Shown piece after piece: positions 1 through 8,033 of a DNA stretch of 64,000 nt. The stretch is from the NCBI GenBank assembly GCA_902773835.1, contig CACYFZ010000001.1, positions 62,001 to 126,000 of the forward strand, given 5' to 3'. This DNA is from an uncultured Eubacteriales bacterium (GTDB lineage Bacteria > Bacillota > Clostridia > Peptostreptococcales > Anaerovoracaceae). Every line of letters starts with the position of its first letter. Within the stretch, counting starts at the first letter, position 1. The notes beneath the pieces were generated by a model that saw only the letters and a program-made list of their open reading frames with translations, made no database searches and was not told the origin of the DNA. The translations under genes were made by a program, and so were the position numbers.

Positions 1-2
1 TT

Positions 3-368
3 GAAGAAACAGTTGAAGAACCTGAATATGAAGTATTCGAGATTCCCGAAGAAGATGATGAAGAAAGCATAGACAGCAAAGACGCATCATCGGATTTGGA
101 TAATGATCCCGTATTAAACGAACTCGTTTACGGAGAGATGTACGATGATATCCCATTTGATTCGGCAGAAGAAGACAGGGAAGATACGCTTCATGTTATG
201 CCGGAAGAGGTAGAAACTGACGTCATGGACCCTGCAGATGACGGAGTAAGTGAAAGTGCAATTGCCGAGAAGATGGTATCTGCAAATACAGGCGTAAACG
301 CATTTAATTCGCTGTCACCTGAGCAGCAGGCCAAGCTTCTGGACGCTGATTATGAGGATGAGTATTGA
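3..368 (+). CDS. C-terminal end of an unidentified acidic protein (5' partial)
   Basis: The reading frame is open from the left edge (first full codon at base 3) to a TGA at 366-368, so the start lies outside the window. The visible 121 residues are very rich in Glu and Asp, with no recognisable domain, no membrane segment and no cysteine. The last 30 residues are less acidic and include a short hydrophobic stretch before a final acidic tail. The stop overlaps the rimO start (TGATG), so the two are translationally coupled. In many Firmicutes an ftsK/spoIIIE gene precedes rimO, but nothing here resembles the FtsK gamma domain, so I do not name it. Confidence 0.7.
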   Translation, partial: EETVEEPEYEVFEIPEEDDEESIDSKDASSDLDNDPVLNELVYGEMYDDIPFDSAEEDREDTLHVMPEEVETDVMDPADDGVSESAIAEKMVSANTGVNAFNSLSPEQQAKLLDADYEDEY

Positions 369-1702
369 TGAATATTTACATAGATACGCTCGGATGTGCT
401 AAAAACGAATACGATTCACAGATGCTGGCAGCCTCCTTACTGGACAGGGGCTGCCGTATTGTCGTATCTCCCGAAGATGCGGATATAATTATCGTTAATA
501 CTTGCGGCTTTATCGAAGCTGCCAAGAGAGAATCCATCGAAAGGATTTTGGAATTCGCAGAGGCTGCAGGTAAAGGTAGCGATAATGAAGCAACTGACAA
601 AGATATTAAAATAGTTGTATGCGGCTGCCTGGCAGAAAAATACCACGAGGAATTGGCCAAAGAACTTCCCGAAGTGGATATGTTCTTTGGTGTCAATGAC
701 TACGATGACTTGCCTGACAGACTTATGGAGAGTTCCGATAAGAGTGATTTGGTAGGTTCCGGTCTTGACGACCTCAGATACAGAAAGAGAAAGATAGAAG
801 AAAATGCTCACTACGCATATCTGAAGATTGCAGAAGGATGCGATAATGCATGCAGTTTCTGCGCCATACCTTCTATAAGAGGACCGTTCCGATCGAAACG
901 GATGGAAGATTGCATAAAAGAGGCTGAAGATATGGCTTCAATAGGCGTTAAAGAGCTGATTCTTATAGCACAGGATACATCTCAATACGGTAAAGACCTC
1001 TATGGAGAAGTGCGTCTTCCTCAGTTATTGCAAGAGCTTTGCAAGATAGAAGGGATAGAATGGATCAGGCTTCTGTATGTTTACGATAATGGTATTACCG
1101 ATGAACTCATAGAAGTGCTAAAAAATGAGCCTAAAATATGTAAATACATAGACATGCCTATACAACATATTTCGGATAATGTTCTTAAACTTATGAGAAG
1201 GGCTTCAAGAGGTGCTTCTGTAAAGGCTACTATCGATAAATTAAGAGCGGAAATACCGGATGTTCATATAAGAACAACACTTCTTGTCGGTTCTCCGGGG
1301 GAGACGGAAGACGATATTGCCGAACTTCTTGAATTCATTGATGAGTATGAAATTGACAGGCTCGGAGCCTTCGCATACTCGGATGAGGACGGAACCGCTG
1401 CTTACGATATGGAAGGTAAGAATCCTCAGGATGTCTGCGAGGCCAGAAGAGATCTGGTAATGCAACATCAGAGGGAAGTAAGCGAAAGAAACAACATTAA
1501 AACAATAGGGCAAACATACGATGTAATAATCGATGAAGTTGTCGAAGATAATCTTTATACCGGCAGGACGAGATATGATGCTCCTGAAATTGACTGCGAA
1601 GTTACTTTTACGGGGCCTTCGGGATATAAATCCGGAGATATAGTGAAGGTAAAGATAAACAGCGCATACGAATACGATCTCGAGGGAGAGGCCGTTGAGT
1701 AG
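368..1702 (+). CDS. rimO: Ribosomal protein uS12 methylthiotransferase RimO
   Basis: This is a radical-SAM methylthiotransferase of the MiaB/RimO family, 444 residues, which adds a methylthio group to an aspartate of ribosomal protein S12. The N-terminal UPF0004 domain opens with a LGCAKN motif and has further cysteines near residues 46 and 82-86 for the auxiliary cluster. The radical-SAM cluster motif CxxxCxxC is at about residues 158-165. A TRAM-like domain lies at the C-terminus. The LGCAKNEYDS start and the missing MiaB signatures favour RimO over MiaB. ATG 368 is preferred over TTG 365 because it overlaps the upstream stop and follows a GAGG stretch. It heads the common rimO-pgsA-cinA-recA order. 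Confidence 0.95.
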   Translation: MNIYIDTLGCAKNEYDSQMLAASLLDRGCRIVVSPEDADIIIVNTCGFIEAAKRESIERILEFAEAAGKGSDNEATDKDIKIVVCGCLAEKYHEELAKELPEVDMFFGVNDYDDLPDRLMESSDKSDLVGSGLDDLRYRKRKIEENAHYAYLKIAEGCDNACSFCAIPSIRGPFRSKRMEDCIKEAEDMASIGVKELILIAQDTSQYGKDLYGEVRLPQLLQELCKIEGIEWIRLLYVYDNGITDELIEVLKNEPKICKYIDMPIQHISDNVLKLMRRASRGASVKATIDKLRAEIPDVHIRTTLLVGSPGETEDDIAELLEFIDEYEIDRLGAFAYSDEDGTAAYDMEGKNPQDVCEARRDLVMQHQREVSERNNIKTIGQTYDVIIDEVVEDNLYTGRTRYDAPEIDCEVTFTGPSGYKSGDIVKVKINSAYEYDLEGEAVE

Positions 1703-1722
1703 TAAAAGATAGGAGAGGAATA

Positions 1723-2253
1723 ATGAATTTACCTAACAAACTTACGATTTTAAGAATGATAATGGTGCCGTTTTTCATTGCGGCTTTTATGAGTGGGAAG
1801 TATTTGGTAGCGCTCATTATATTTGCAGCCGCCTCGCTCACCGATTTTTTCGATGGACAGATTGCCAGGAAGTATAATCTTGTAACTAATTTCGGAAAGA
1901 TTATGGATCCGCTGGCAGACAAAATACTTGTGTACTCAGCGCTATGCCTCTTCTTGGAGAACGACTTCATCAAGGGATGGATGCTTATCGTCATATTGGC
2001 CAGAGAGTTCGTTATAGCGGGAATGAGGACGGTAGCTGCATCGGAAGGTAAGGTTCTGGCTGCAGGAATGTCCGGTAAGATTAAAACAGCACTTCAGATG
2101 TTTGCAGTATGCATTATGATGCTGGGGCTTGCCGTACCGTCTCAAAAGATCATCTATGATATCGGGTATTACGTATTCCTGGCTTCACTGGTTATGACCG
2201 TTTATTCGGGTTGCGAATATGTAATTAAGAATAAAGAAGTATTTTCCATGTAA
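1723..2253 (+). CDS. pgsA: CDP-diacylglycerol--glycerol-3-phosphate 3-phosphatidyltransferase
   Basis: A membrane enzyme of 176 residues that makes phosphatidylglycerol phosphate, the committed step to phosphatidylglycerol and cardiolipin. The CDP-alcohol phosphotransferase signature D-x2-D-G-x2-A-R-x8-G-x3-D-x3-D is intact at about residues 41-63 (starting TDFFDGQIAR and ending KIMDPLAD). Several hydrophobic membrane segments surround it. A GGAGAGGA ribosome-binding site sits just before the ATG. It is 20 bases downstream of rimO and almost certainly in the same transcript. Confidence 0.95.
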   Translation: MNLPNKLTILRMIMVPFFIAAFMSGKYLVALIIFAAASLTDFFDGQIARKYNLVTNFGKIMDPLADKILVYSALCLFLENDFIKGWMLIVILAREFVIAGMRTVAASEGKVLAAGMSGKIKTALQMFAVCIMMLGLAVPSQKIIYDIGYYVFLASLVMTVYSGCEYVIKNKEVFSM

Positions 2254-2295
2254 GTTTCTCTTTGATTTGAACGGCGTTGCCGTAAGGTAAAAAAT

Positions 2296-3537
2296 ATGAA
2301 AGCATCAATAATTGCTGTCGGAACGGAACTCCTTTTCGGCCAAGTTGTAAATACGAATGCCGCATATCTTTCGGATAAGCTGAATCACATGGGCTTTGAT
2401 GTTATGTATCACTTTGTGGTGGGAGATAATCCGCTGAGACTTAAAGAAAAACTTGCGGATGCTTTTACAGACACTGATTTGGTACTTCTTACAGGTGGTC
2501 TCGGACCTACGCAGGATGACATTACCAAAGAAATGGTGGCGGAATACTTCGGCGCAGAGATGTATGAGGATGAGCGTGTAGTTAAGGACTTAGAGGGGTT
2601 CTTTAAAAGGCGCGGAGGCAAAATGGCCGAGAACAATCTCAAACAAGCCCTTTTGCCGGTCGGATGCACGCCTTTATACAACGCATCCGGCACGGCGCCG
2701 GGATTCGCTCTGAGCAGGGACGGAAAGACAGCGATATGCTTTCCCGGCCCTCCGCGCGAATTAAAATGGTTGTTTGAGCATGGTGCCGAAGACTACCTTT
2801 CCGATCTGACTGAAAAGAAAATGTACTACAAAGTAGTAAGAACCATCGGAATAGGCGAGTCTGATTTGGAAATGGCTCTTATGCCTCTTATTGACGGACA
2901 GACCGATCCGACAATTGCCACATACGCAAAAGAAGGAGAATGTACTCTGAGAGTTGCATCTCAAAGAGACAGCATGGAAGAAGCAAAGGCTGCCGTCGAG
3001 GAGATGATATCAAATATAAGAGAATACGTCGGCAGATATATCTACAGCACTGATAATGAAGAGCTAAATGAAGTAGTAGTCAGACTGCTGAGGGAAAAGA
3101 ATATGACCATATCGTCGGCCGAATCCTGTACCGGCGGAGGATTCGCTTCGTTAATTACGGATGTGGCGGGCTCATCAGAGATTTTCAAATCCTCGTACGT
3201 GACATATTCAAATGAAGCCAAGATCAAGCTCGGAGTGGATGAAGCCGTAATATCCGATTTCGGCGTTGTAAGTGCTGAAACGGCAGAAGCGATGGCAGAG
3301 GCACTTTATAAAGCAACTGAGGCGGATTTATGTCTTTCCGTGACAGGTTATGCAGGCCCCGATGCAGATAAAGGACATGATGCAGGTGAAGCATACATAG
3401 GATATATGTATAAAGGAAACCTTGGACATGTATTAGTCAATACAAGCAGAGCGGACAGAAAATGGAACAGAAACTATTTCAGACTTCGTATGCTCAGAGC
3501 CGCATATATGCTTCTCTCAGACCAAGATATGCGCTGA
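2296..3537 (+). CDS. cinA: CinA-family competence/damage-inducible protein (NMN amidohydrolase)
   Basis: A two-domain protein of 413 residues. The N-terminal part is a molybdopterin-binding (MoCF) type domain with the motifs LLTGGLGPTQDD (about residue 64) and FPGPPRE (about 150). The C-terminal CinA domain (about 265-410) has the SAESCTGGGFA motif of the nicotinamide-nucleotide amidohydrolase active region. CinA recycles NMN to nicotinate mononucleotide and is classically cotranscribed with recA in competent Gram-positives. Here recA follows after 144 bases with its own SOS promoter, so readthrough from cinA would add to rather than replace it. Confidence 0.93.
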   Translation: MKASIIAVGTELLFGQVVNTNAAYLSDKLNHMGFDVMYHFVVGDNPLRLKEKLADAFTDTDLVLLTGGLGPTQDDITKEMVAEYFGAEMYEDERVVKDLEGFFKRRGGKMAENNLKQALLPVGCTPLYNASGTAPGFALSRDGKTAICFPGPPRELKWLFEHGAEDYLSDLTEKKMYYKVVRTIGIGESDLEMALMPLIDGQTDPTIATYAKEGECTLRVASQRDSMEEAKAAVEEMISNIREYVGRYIYSTDNEELNEVVVRLLREKNMTISSAESCTGGGFASLITDVAGSSEIFKSSYVTYSNEAKIKLGVDEAVISDFGVVSAETAEAMAEALYKATEADLCLSVTGYAGPDADKGHDAGEAYIGYMYKGNLGHVLVNTSRADRKWNRNYFRLRMLRAAYMLLSDQDMR

Positions 3538-3543
3538 TTTCAA

Positions 3544-3575
3544 AATTCGTGCGTCTTTTGCAGGAATTCGTGCGT
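3544..3575. repeat. Short direct repeat upstream of the recA promoter
   Basis: The 11-mer AATTCGTGCGT occurs at 3544-3554 and again at 3565-3575, exactly 21 bases apart (two helical turns), in the cinA-recA gap and about 40 bases upstream of the recA -35 box. It might be a binding site for an unknown regulator or chance; no family is recognised. Confidence 0.35.
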
Positions 3576-3613
3576 GGATTGTTTGAAATTATTGTTACGG
3601 AAAAAATATAATC

Positions 3614-3642
3614 TTGACAGAGACAATTCATAAGGGTATTAT
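3614..3642 (+). promoter_or_regulatory. Sigma-A promoter of recA
   Basis: The -35 box TTGACA (3614-3619) is a perfect consensus, followed by a 17-base spacer and a -10 box TATTAT (3637-3642, one mismatch). Transcription should start near 3649-3651, inside the SOS box that follows. Confidence 0.85.
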
Positions 3643-3648
3643 GTACAA

Positions 3649-3660
3649 GAACAAGCGTTC
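3649..3660 (+). promoter_or_regulatory. SOS box (LexA operator) of recA
   Basis: GAACAAGCGTTC fits the Gram-positive LexA operator GAAC-N4-GTTC exactly. It covers the predicted transcription start of recA, a position where bound LexA would block initiation. The identical 12-mer recurs, on the other strand, at 20035-20046 before the YneA-like gene. lexA itself is not in the window. Confidence 0.85.
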
Positions 3661-3681
3661 TATTTATTATCGGGAGGAAAT

Positions 3682-4749
3682 ATGAGTACAACAAATACAG
3701 AGAATGCTGCAAAAGATAAGGCGCTGCAGCAGGCACTAGATCAGATTCAAAGACAGTACGGAAAAGGCGCCATAATGAAGCTCGGAGACGCCGGTCCGGT
3801 CAGTAATATAGAAGTTATATCCACAGGTTCCGTCAGTCTGGATTTTGCTACCGGAGTAGGTGGTTATCCTAAAGGCAGGATTATAGAAATATACGGACCT
3901 GAATCATCAGGTAAGACTACCCTTACACTTCACGCTATAGCCGAATGCCAGAAGGCAGGGGGTCAGGCCGCATTTATCGATGCGGAGCACGCACTCGATC
4001 CCGTATATGCTAAAAACCTCGGTGTAAATGTAGACGACCTGTTGGTTTCACAGCCGGACACCGGAGAGCAAGCCCTTGAGATTTGCGAAATGCTGGCCAG
4101 GAGCGGAGCAATAGATATTATCGTCATCGACTCTGTTGCGGCACTCGTTCCGAAGGCTGAGATACAGGGAGAGATGGGAGACTCACATGTAGGACTTCAG
4201 GCCAGACTGATGTCTCAGGCTCTCCGTAAGATTGCAGGAGCTGTTAACAAATCCAACACATGCGTCATCTTCATAAACCAGCTCAGAGAGAAGATCGGCA
4301 TTATGTTCGGTAATCCCGAAACTACAACAGGCGGCCGCGCACTCAAATTCTATTCATCCATGAGACTTGATGTAAGAAGAATCGATTCAATTAAGAAGGG
4401 CGAGGAAGTATACGGAAACAGAACAAGAGTAAAAATCGTAAAGAACAAGGTTGCACCTCCTTTCAGAAAAGCCGAATTCGATATTATGTACGGAACGGGC
4501 ATTTCTCTTTCCGGAGATATTCTCGATATGGCTGCGGAACTCGGTATTATTGAAAAGGCCGGATCATGGTACAGCTATAAAGGCGAGAGAATCGGTCAGG
4601 GAAGAGAAAATGTGAAGGCTTATCTTGAAGAACATCCTGATGTTACCGAAGAAGTAAGAAAAGCTCTTATGGCACAGCTTGAATCAGATGGTTCTGAGGC
4701 CACAGATAACGATATTAAAGTCGATGAAGACGGGGTTGTAATCGAATAA
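3682..4749 (+). CDS. recA: Recombinase RecA
   Basis: DNA strand-exchange ATPase and SOS co-protease, 355 residues, normal length. The Walker A motif GPESSGKTT is at about residues 73-81, with IDSVAAL as Walker B region (about 152) and the DNA-binding loop region around [10 protein letters not shown] (about 217). The C-terminal tail is acidic as usual. A GGGAGGAAAT ribosome-binding site precedes ATG 3682. The gene has its own promoter with an SOS box, so it should be derepressed on DNA damage. Confidence 0.98.
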   Translation: MSTTNTENAAKDKALQQALDQIQRQYGKGAIMKLGDAGPVSNIEVISTGSVSLDFATGVGGYPKGRIIEIYGPESSGKTTLTLHAIAECQKAGGQAAFIDAEHALDPVYAKNLGVNVDDLLVSQPDTGEQALEICEMLARSGAIDIIVIDSVAALVPKAEIQGEMGDSHVGLQARLMSQALRKIAGAVNKSNTCVIFINQLREKIGIMFGNPETTTGGRALKFYSSMRLDVRRIDSIKKGEEVYGNRTRVKIVKNKVAPPFRKAEFDIMYGTGISLSGDILDMAAELGIIEKAGSWYSYKGERIGQGRENVKAYLEEHPDVTEEVRKALMAQLESDGSEATDNDIKVDEDGVVIE

Positions 4750-4779
4750 TCTGACAGATTAGTGCATCTTGTAATAATC

Positions 4780-4837
4780 AGCCTGCGATTAGTGTAAAAA
4801 AGCTCGTAAAAGCTTCAAATTTCACTTGACGCAGGCT
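4780..4837 (+). other. Inverted repeat between recA and rplU
   Basis: AGCCTGCG (4780-4787) and CGCAGGCT (4830-4837, followed by TTTT) form a perfect 8-base inverted repeat with a 42-base loop. The right arm overlaps the rplU -35 region. It could work as a poor recA terminator, or the arms could be an operator. The long loop makes either reading uncertain. Confidence 0.3.
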
Positions 4838-4854
4838 TTTCATTATGTTATTCT
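4826..4854 (+). promoter_or_regulatory. Sigma-A promoter of rplU
   Basis: TTGACG (4826-4831), a 17-base spacer and TATTCT (4849-4854). It is the only good promoter in the recA-rplU gap and would give a leader of about 90 bases before the L21 start. Confidence 0.7.
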
Positions 4855-4857
4855 CTT

Positions 4858-4952
4858 ATGCGGTTAACCGCTCGGAGCGGGTTTTGTAAGCAAAGAAATA
4901 CATCTTTGCACCCAAGCTTCGGCGAGTCTGGTTTAAGGAGGAATTGAATATA
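4858..4952 (+). promoter_or_regulatory. Structured rplU leader, possible L21 ribosomal-protein leader RNA
   Basis: The untranslated leader contains a CCGC/GCGG hairpin (around 4868-4880) and a clear 6-bp stem GCAAAG/CTTTGC with an 8-base loop (around 4889-4908), just before an AAGGAGG site. Firmicutes are known to carry an autoregulatory L21 leader in this position. The match here is positional and structural only; I did not verify the family consensus. Confidence 0.45.
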
Positions 4953-5489
4953 ATGTATGCAATTATCAAGACCGGCGGCAAGCAGTACAGAGTACAGCAG
5001 GGCGACGAATTCAAAGTAGAAAAGCTCGATGCCAATGTCGGTGACAAAGTAGTATTTGATGAGGTCGTAGCAGTAGGCGGAGACAAACTCATCGTAGGAA
5101 ACCCTCTCGTATCCGGTTATGTAGTAAACGCTGAGGTACTGGAGCAGGGTAAAAGTGACAAGGTAGTCATCTACAAGTACAAAGCTAAAAAGGATTACAG
5201 AAGAAAGAACGGACACAGACAGCCATTTACACTCGTAAAGATCACAGGTATCGGCGAGGGTAAGGCGCCTAAGGCTTCTGCAGCAAAGAAGGATGCTCCT
5301 AAGAAGGAAGCAGCTCCTAAGGCCGAGAAGGCAGACAAGAAGCCTGCAAAGAAAGAAGCAGCTCCTAAGGCTGCAGTAAGTGCATCAATGAAGAAGGATG
5401 AGCTTCTGGCTGTTGCAAAAGAGATGGGTGTAAAAGTAGACTCAAAAGCTACTAAAGCAGACATCATCGCAGCTATCGAAGCAAAGTAA
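4953..5489 (+). CDS. rplU: 50S ribosomal protein L21 with C-terminal extension
   Basis: The first ~103 residues are ordinary bL21 ([14 protein letters not shown] start, [15 protein letters not shown] near the end), a 23S rRNA-binding protein of the large subunit. The protein then continues for about 75 residues. First comes a Lys/Ala/Pro-rich linker with repeated AAPK-type units (about 104-143). The last ~35 residues (starting [12 protein letters not shown] and ending DIIAAIEAK) resemble a small helix-extended-helix, SAP or Rho_N-like nucleic-acid-binding module. The family is normally ~100-105 residues. ATG 4953 fits the canonical L21 start and lies 11 bases after AAGGAGG; the upstream TTG at 4944 is rejected. 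Confidence 0.95.
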   Translation: MYAIIKTGGKQYRVQQGDEFKVEKLDANVGDKVVFDEVVAVGGDKLIVGNPLVSGYVVNAEVLEQGKSDKVVIYKYKAKKDYRRKNGHRQPFTLVKITGIGEGKAPKASAAKKDAPKKEAAPKAEKADKKPAKKEAAPKAAVSASMKKDELLAVAKEMGVKVDSKATKADIIAAIEAK

Positions 5490-5510
5490 TAGAAATCGGA
5501 GGTAATATCC

Positions 5511-5771
5511 ATGTCAAGTAAAAAAGGAGTAGGAAGTTCCAAAAACGGCAGAGATTCCGAGTCCAAGAGACTTGGACTAAAAGTAGGTGCCGGCGAATTC
5601 GTAAGCGCAGGATCCATCCTCATGAGACAGAGAGGAACAAAGTTCCATCCTGGTAACAACGTTGCTAAGGGCGGAGATGACACTCTTTTCGCAAAGATCG
5701 ACGGAACTGTTAAGTTCGAAAGATACGATAAGAAGAGAAAGCAGATCAGCGTTTACAGCAAGGAAGCTTAA
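5511..5771 (+). CDS. rpmA: 50S ribosomal protein L27, without cleavable leader
   Basis: bL27, 86 residues, whose N-terminus reaches the peptidyl-transferase centre. The core ([28 protein letters not shown]) is canonical. Most Firmicutes encode L27 with a ~9-residue leader ending in a phenylalanine-rich motif that is removed by the protease Prp. Here the protein starts directly with MSSKKGVG, and in-frame TAA TAG stops lie just upstream, so no longer form is possible. The prp (ysxB) gene, usually between rplU and rpmA, is absent; only 21 bases separate them. An intrinsic terminator follows the stop. Confidence 0.97.
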   Translation: MSSKKGVGSSKNGRDSESKRLGLKVGAGEFVSAGSILMRQRGTKFHPGNNVAKGGDDTLFAKIDGTVKFERYDKKRKQISVYSKEA

Positions 5772-5786
5772 TTCACTTGAAAAGTG

Positions 5787-5810
5787 GCCCCTACATTGTA
5801 GGGGCTTTTT
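5787..5810 (+). terminator. Rho-independent terminator after rpmA
   Basis: A perfect 9-bp stem GCCCCTACA/TGTAGGGGC (5787-5805) is followed by TTTTT. It ends only 13 bases before the obg start codon. Confidence 0.85.
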
Positions 5811-5822
5811 ATTACGATTGTT

Positions 5823-7106
5823 ATGTTTGTAGATAGAGCGGAAATTACAGTAATATCAGGAAAAGGCGGAAACGGCGCAGTTACTTTCAGAAGAGATCCG
5901 TATGTACCGGACGGCGGTCCGGACGGCGGTGACGGAGGAAACGGCGGCAGCGTTGTTGTGGTGGCCGATAAAAACCTCAGAACTCTGATGGATCTTAAGT
6001 ATAAGAGGAAATATCAGGCTGAGAACGGACACGACGGTATGAAGAGAAACCGATACGGAGCCAAGGGTAAAGATCTCGAAATCAAAGTTCCTGTAGGTAC
6101 TATGATTATTGACAAAGAGACCGGTCATTTAATGAAGGATCTGATAGAAGACGGGGATAGTGTCGTCGTTGCCAAAGGCGGCCGCGGCGGCAAAGGAAAC
6201 GTACATTATAAAAGCAGTATCAGACAGGCTCCTAATTTCGCAGAAGCTGGAAGTCCTGCTAAAGAAAGACAGATAATTCTTGAGCTTAAACTCATTGCGG
6301 ATGTAGGGCTTCTGGGATTCCCGAGCGTCGGAAAATCGACACTTCTTTCGGTTTGCACAAATTCGAAACCGAAGATTGCCGCATATCATTTCACGACTAT
6401 AGATCCTAATCTGGGAGTCGTATATTTGCATGACACCAGCTTTGTTATGGCGGATATTGCCGGAATAATCGAAGGTGCATCACAAGGCGCCGGACTTGGT
6501 TTTAAGTTTTTAAAACATATTGAAAGAACGAAGGTCCTCATCCACGTCGTGGATATTTCCGGATCTGAAGGAAGAGATCCTATTGAAGACTATGACAAGA
6601 TAATAGCTGAACTGGAGCAGTTTGATCCTGCACTGCTTAATAAACCTCAGATAGTCGCCGCTAATAAAAGCGATATTATATTCGATGAGGAAAAAGCGGA
6701 AGAGTTTATGGCTTACATGAAGAAGAAAGGTCGTAAAGTCTTTAAGATCAGTGCTGCTACGGGAGAGGGCGTTCAGGACCTTCTGAACGAAGCACTCTAT
6801 GAGATACAGCATTATGAAGAGCCGGAAGAAGCATCCATGACTATGTTCGACTTTGAGGCTGATGAGAGAGATGATGATTACAAAGTAATAAACGCATATC
6901 GAGATGACGACGGTGCATATGTTCTTGAGGGCAAGCAACTAAGCAAGATATTTAATTCTACGAACTTCACCGACAGCGGATCCATCAGGTATCTGTATAA
7001 TTATATTGTCAAGCAAGGAGGAATTAAGCTACTCAAAGAAATGGGGCTCAAAGAAGGAGATACGGTCAGAATTGAAGATTTCGAGTTCGAATACTCCGAA
7101 GATTAA
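5823..7106 (+). CDS. obg: GTPase ObgE/CgtA
   Basis: Ribosome-assembly GTPase of 427 residues. The glycine-rich Obg fold (about 1-158) has the GGPDGGDGGNGG and GGRGGKGN motifs. The G domain (about 160-330) has G1 GFPSVGKST (about 165), DIAGIIEGA (G3) and NKSD (about 280). A C-terminal OCT domain runs from about 345. The MFVDRAEI start is canonical for the family, yet no Shine-Dalgarno sequence precedes it and the rpmA terminator ends 13 bases upstream. Expression presumably depends on readthrough or on an unseen start site. Confidence 0.96.
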   Translation: MFVDRAEITVISGKGGNGAVTFRRDPYVPDGGPDGGDGGNGGSVVVVADKNLRTLMDLKYKRKYQAENGHDGMKRNRYGAKGKDLEIKVPVGTMIIDKETGHLMKDLIEDGDSVVVAKGGRGGKGNVHYKSSIRQAPNFAEAGSPAKERQIILELKLIADVGLLGFPSVGKSTLLSVCTNSKPKIAAYHFTTIDPNLGVVYLHDTSFVMADIAGIIEGASQGAGLGFKFLKHIERTKVLIHVVDISGSEGRDPIEDYDKIIAELEQFDPALLNKPQIVAANKSDIIFDEEKAEEFMAYMKKKGRKVFKISAATGEGVQDLLNEALYEIQHYEEPEEASMTMFDFEADERDDDYKVINAYRDDDGAYVLEGKQLSKIFNSTNFTDSGSIRYLYNYIVKQGGIKLLKEMGLKEGDTVRIEDFEFEYSED

Positions 7107-7141
7107 GACCTAATTTATACATTTCAGACATTAATTATTAC

Positions 7142-7190
7142 AAAAGACGCATGTAAAAAAGCGATAACGGCTGTTTTAAGTGCGTCTTTT
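7142..7190 (+). terminator. Terminator-like hairpin after obg
   Basis: AAAAGACGCA (7142-7151) pairs perfectly with TGCGTCTTTT (7181-7190). The stem continues inward after two mismatches (TAAAA with TTTTA), leaving a loop of about 15 bases. The 3' arm ends in TTTT. It is A/T-flanked on both sides, so it might act in both directions. Confidence 0.65.
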
Positions 7191-7309
7191 GTCGTATTTA
7201 GGTATTGTTTTGTTTATTTTTATTTGTTTTCCGTAATACATAACGTTGTTTGAGTATAATCTCTTATACCTTATATTTACGACACTATTGGTATGAAAGG
7301 AGAACTGCC

Positions 7310-7996
7310 ATGCTGAATAATGTCGTAGATAAGATCAGGTCATTTGCTGAAGACCTGATCAAGGACAAAAGGTCACTCATTAAGTTTCTGTCAATCGTAG
7401 CCATCTTAATGCTTGCACTTGTCTTCAAAATGCATGAATCAGGCCAAAATGAAATCAGCGTAGAGGCTGCATCCGATAATACTGAAGCGGAGCAAGCTGC
7501 AGACAATCAAGATGCAAATAAAAGTGAAGGAGAAGGAGAAGTTTGTGTTGATATAGGCGGCGCAGTTGAAAATCCGGGTGTATATAAGGTTAAGAACGGG
7601 ACGAGATTATATGAAGTGATTGAAATGGCGGGAGGCCTGAGAAGTGATGCTGATACGGATTCCGTCAATCAGGCTGCCGTCGTAGAAGACGGAGTTAAAA
7701 TAATCATACCGATATATTTAATTTCCGAAAACCGGGAGGAAGCTCCTGAAAATACAAACGGAAAAAGTAGCAGTAGTGAAGTAAAAATACCCGTCAATTC
7801 AGATTCAAATTTCGTTAATATCAACACGGCAGACAAAGAGCAGCTAAAAACGCTATCAGGTATCGGTGACGTAATTGCAGATCGAATTATTGAGTACAGA
7901 AGTACCACCAGATTCAATAAGAAGGAAGACATCATGTCCGTAAAAGGGATAGGGAGTGCGATTTACGAAAAAATTAAAGACAGAATAATCGTATGA
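7310..7996 (+). CDS. ComEA-like helix-hairpin-helix DNA-binding protein
   Basis: A membrane-anchored DNA receptor of the ComEA family, 228 residues. It has one transmembrane segment near residues 22-41, an acidic linker, an SLBB domain (about 77-140, starting VCVDIGGAVENPGVY) and a C-terminal tandem helix-hairpin-helix domain (about 167-228, with NINTADKEQL and GIGDVIADRI). ComEA binds incoming double-stranded DNA outside the membrane in transformable Gram-positives. ATG 7310 follows AAAGGAGA and is preferred over the upstream start at 7250. The usual partners comEB and comEC are not beside it, so a competence role is likely but unproven. Confidence 0.88.
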   Translation: MLNNVVDKIRSFAEDLIKDKRSLIKFLSIVAILMLALVFKMHESGQNEISVEAASDNTEAEQAADNQDANKSEGEGEVCVDIGGAVENPGVYKVKNGTRLYEVIEMAGGLRSDADTDSVNQAAVVEDGVKIIIPIYLISENREEAPENTNGKSSSSEVKIPVNSDSNFVNINTADKEQLKTLSGIGDVIADRIIEYRSTTRFNKKEDIMSVKGIGSAIYEKIKDRIIV

Positions 7997-8033
7997 GAAA
8001 TTAGCTACTACCATTATTCAAAAGGAGGTAATT

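Noticed and set aside
365..367. TTG start for rimO
   Set aside because: ATG three bases later overlaps the upstream stop (TGATG) and gives the usual family N-terminus.
437..811. Long reverse-frame ORFs inside rimO and other genes
   Set aside because: They are antisense shadows of well-conserved genes with no ribosome-binding site or recognisable domain.
7255..7260. TATAAT upstream of comEA as a promoter
   Set aside because: No -35-like hexamer at 16-19 bases and no proper extended -10; left uncalled though a promoter in this gap is likely.
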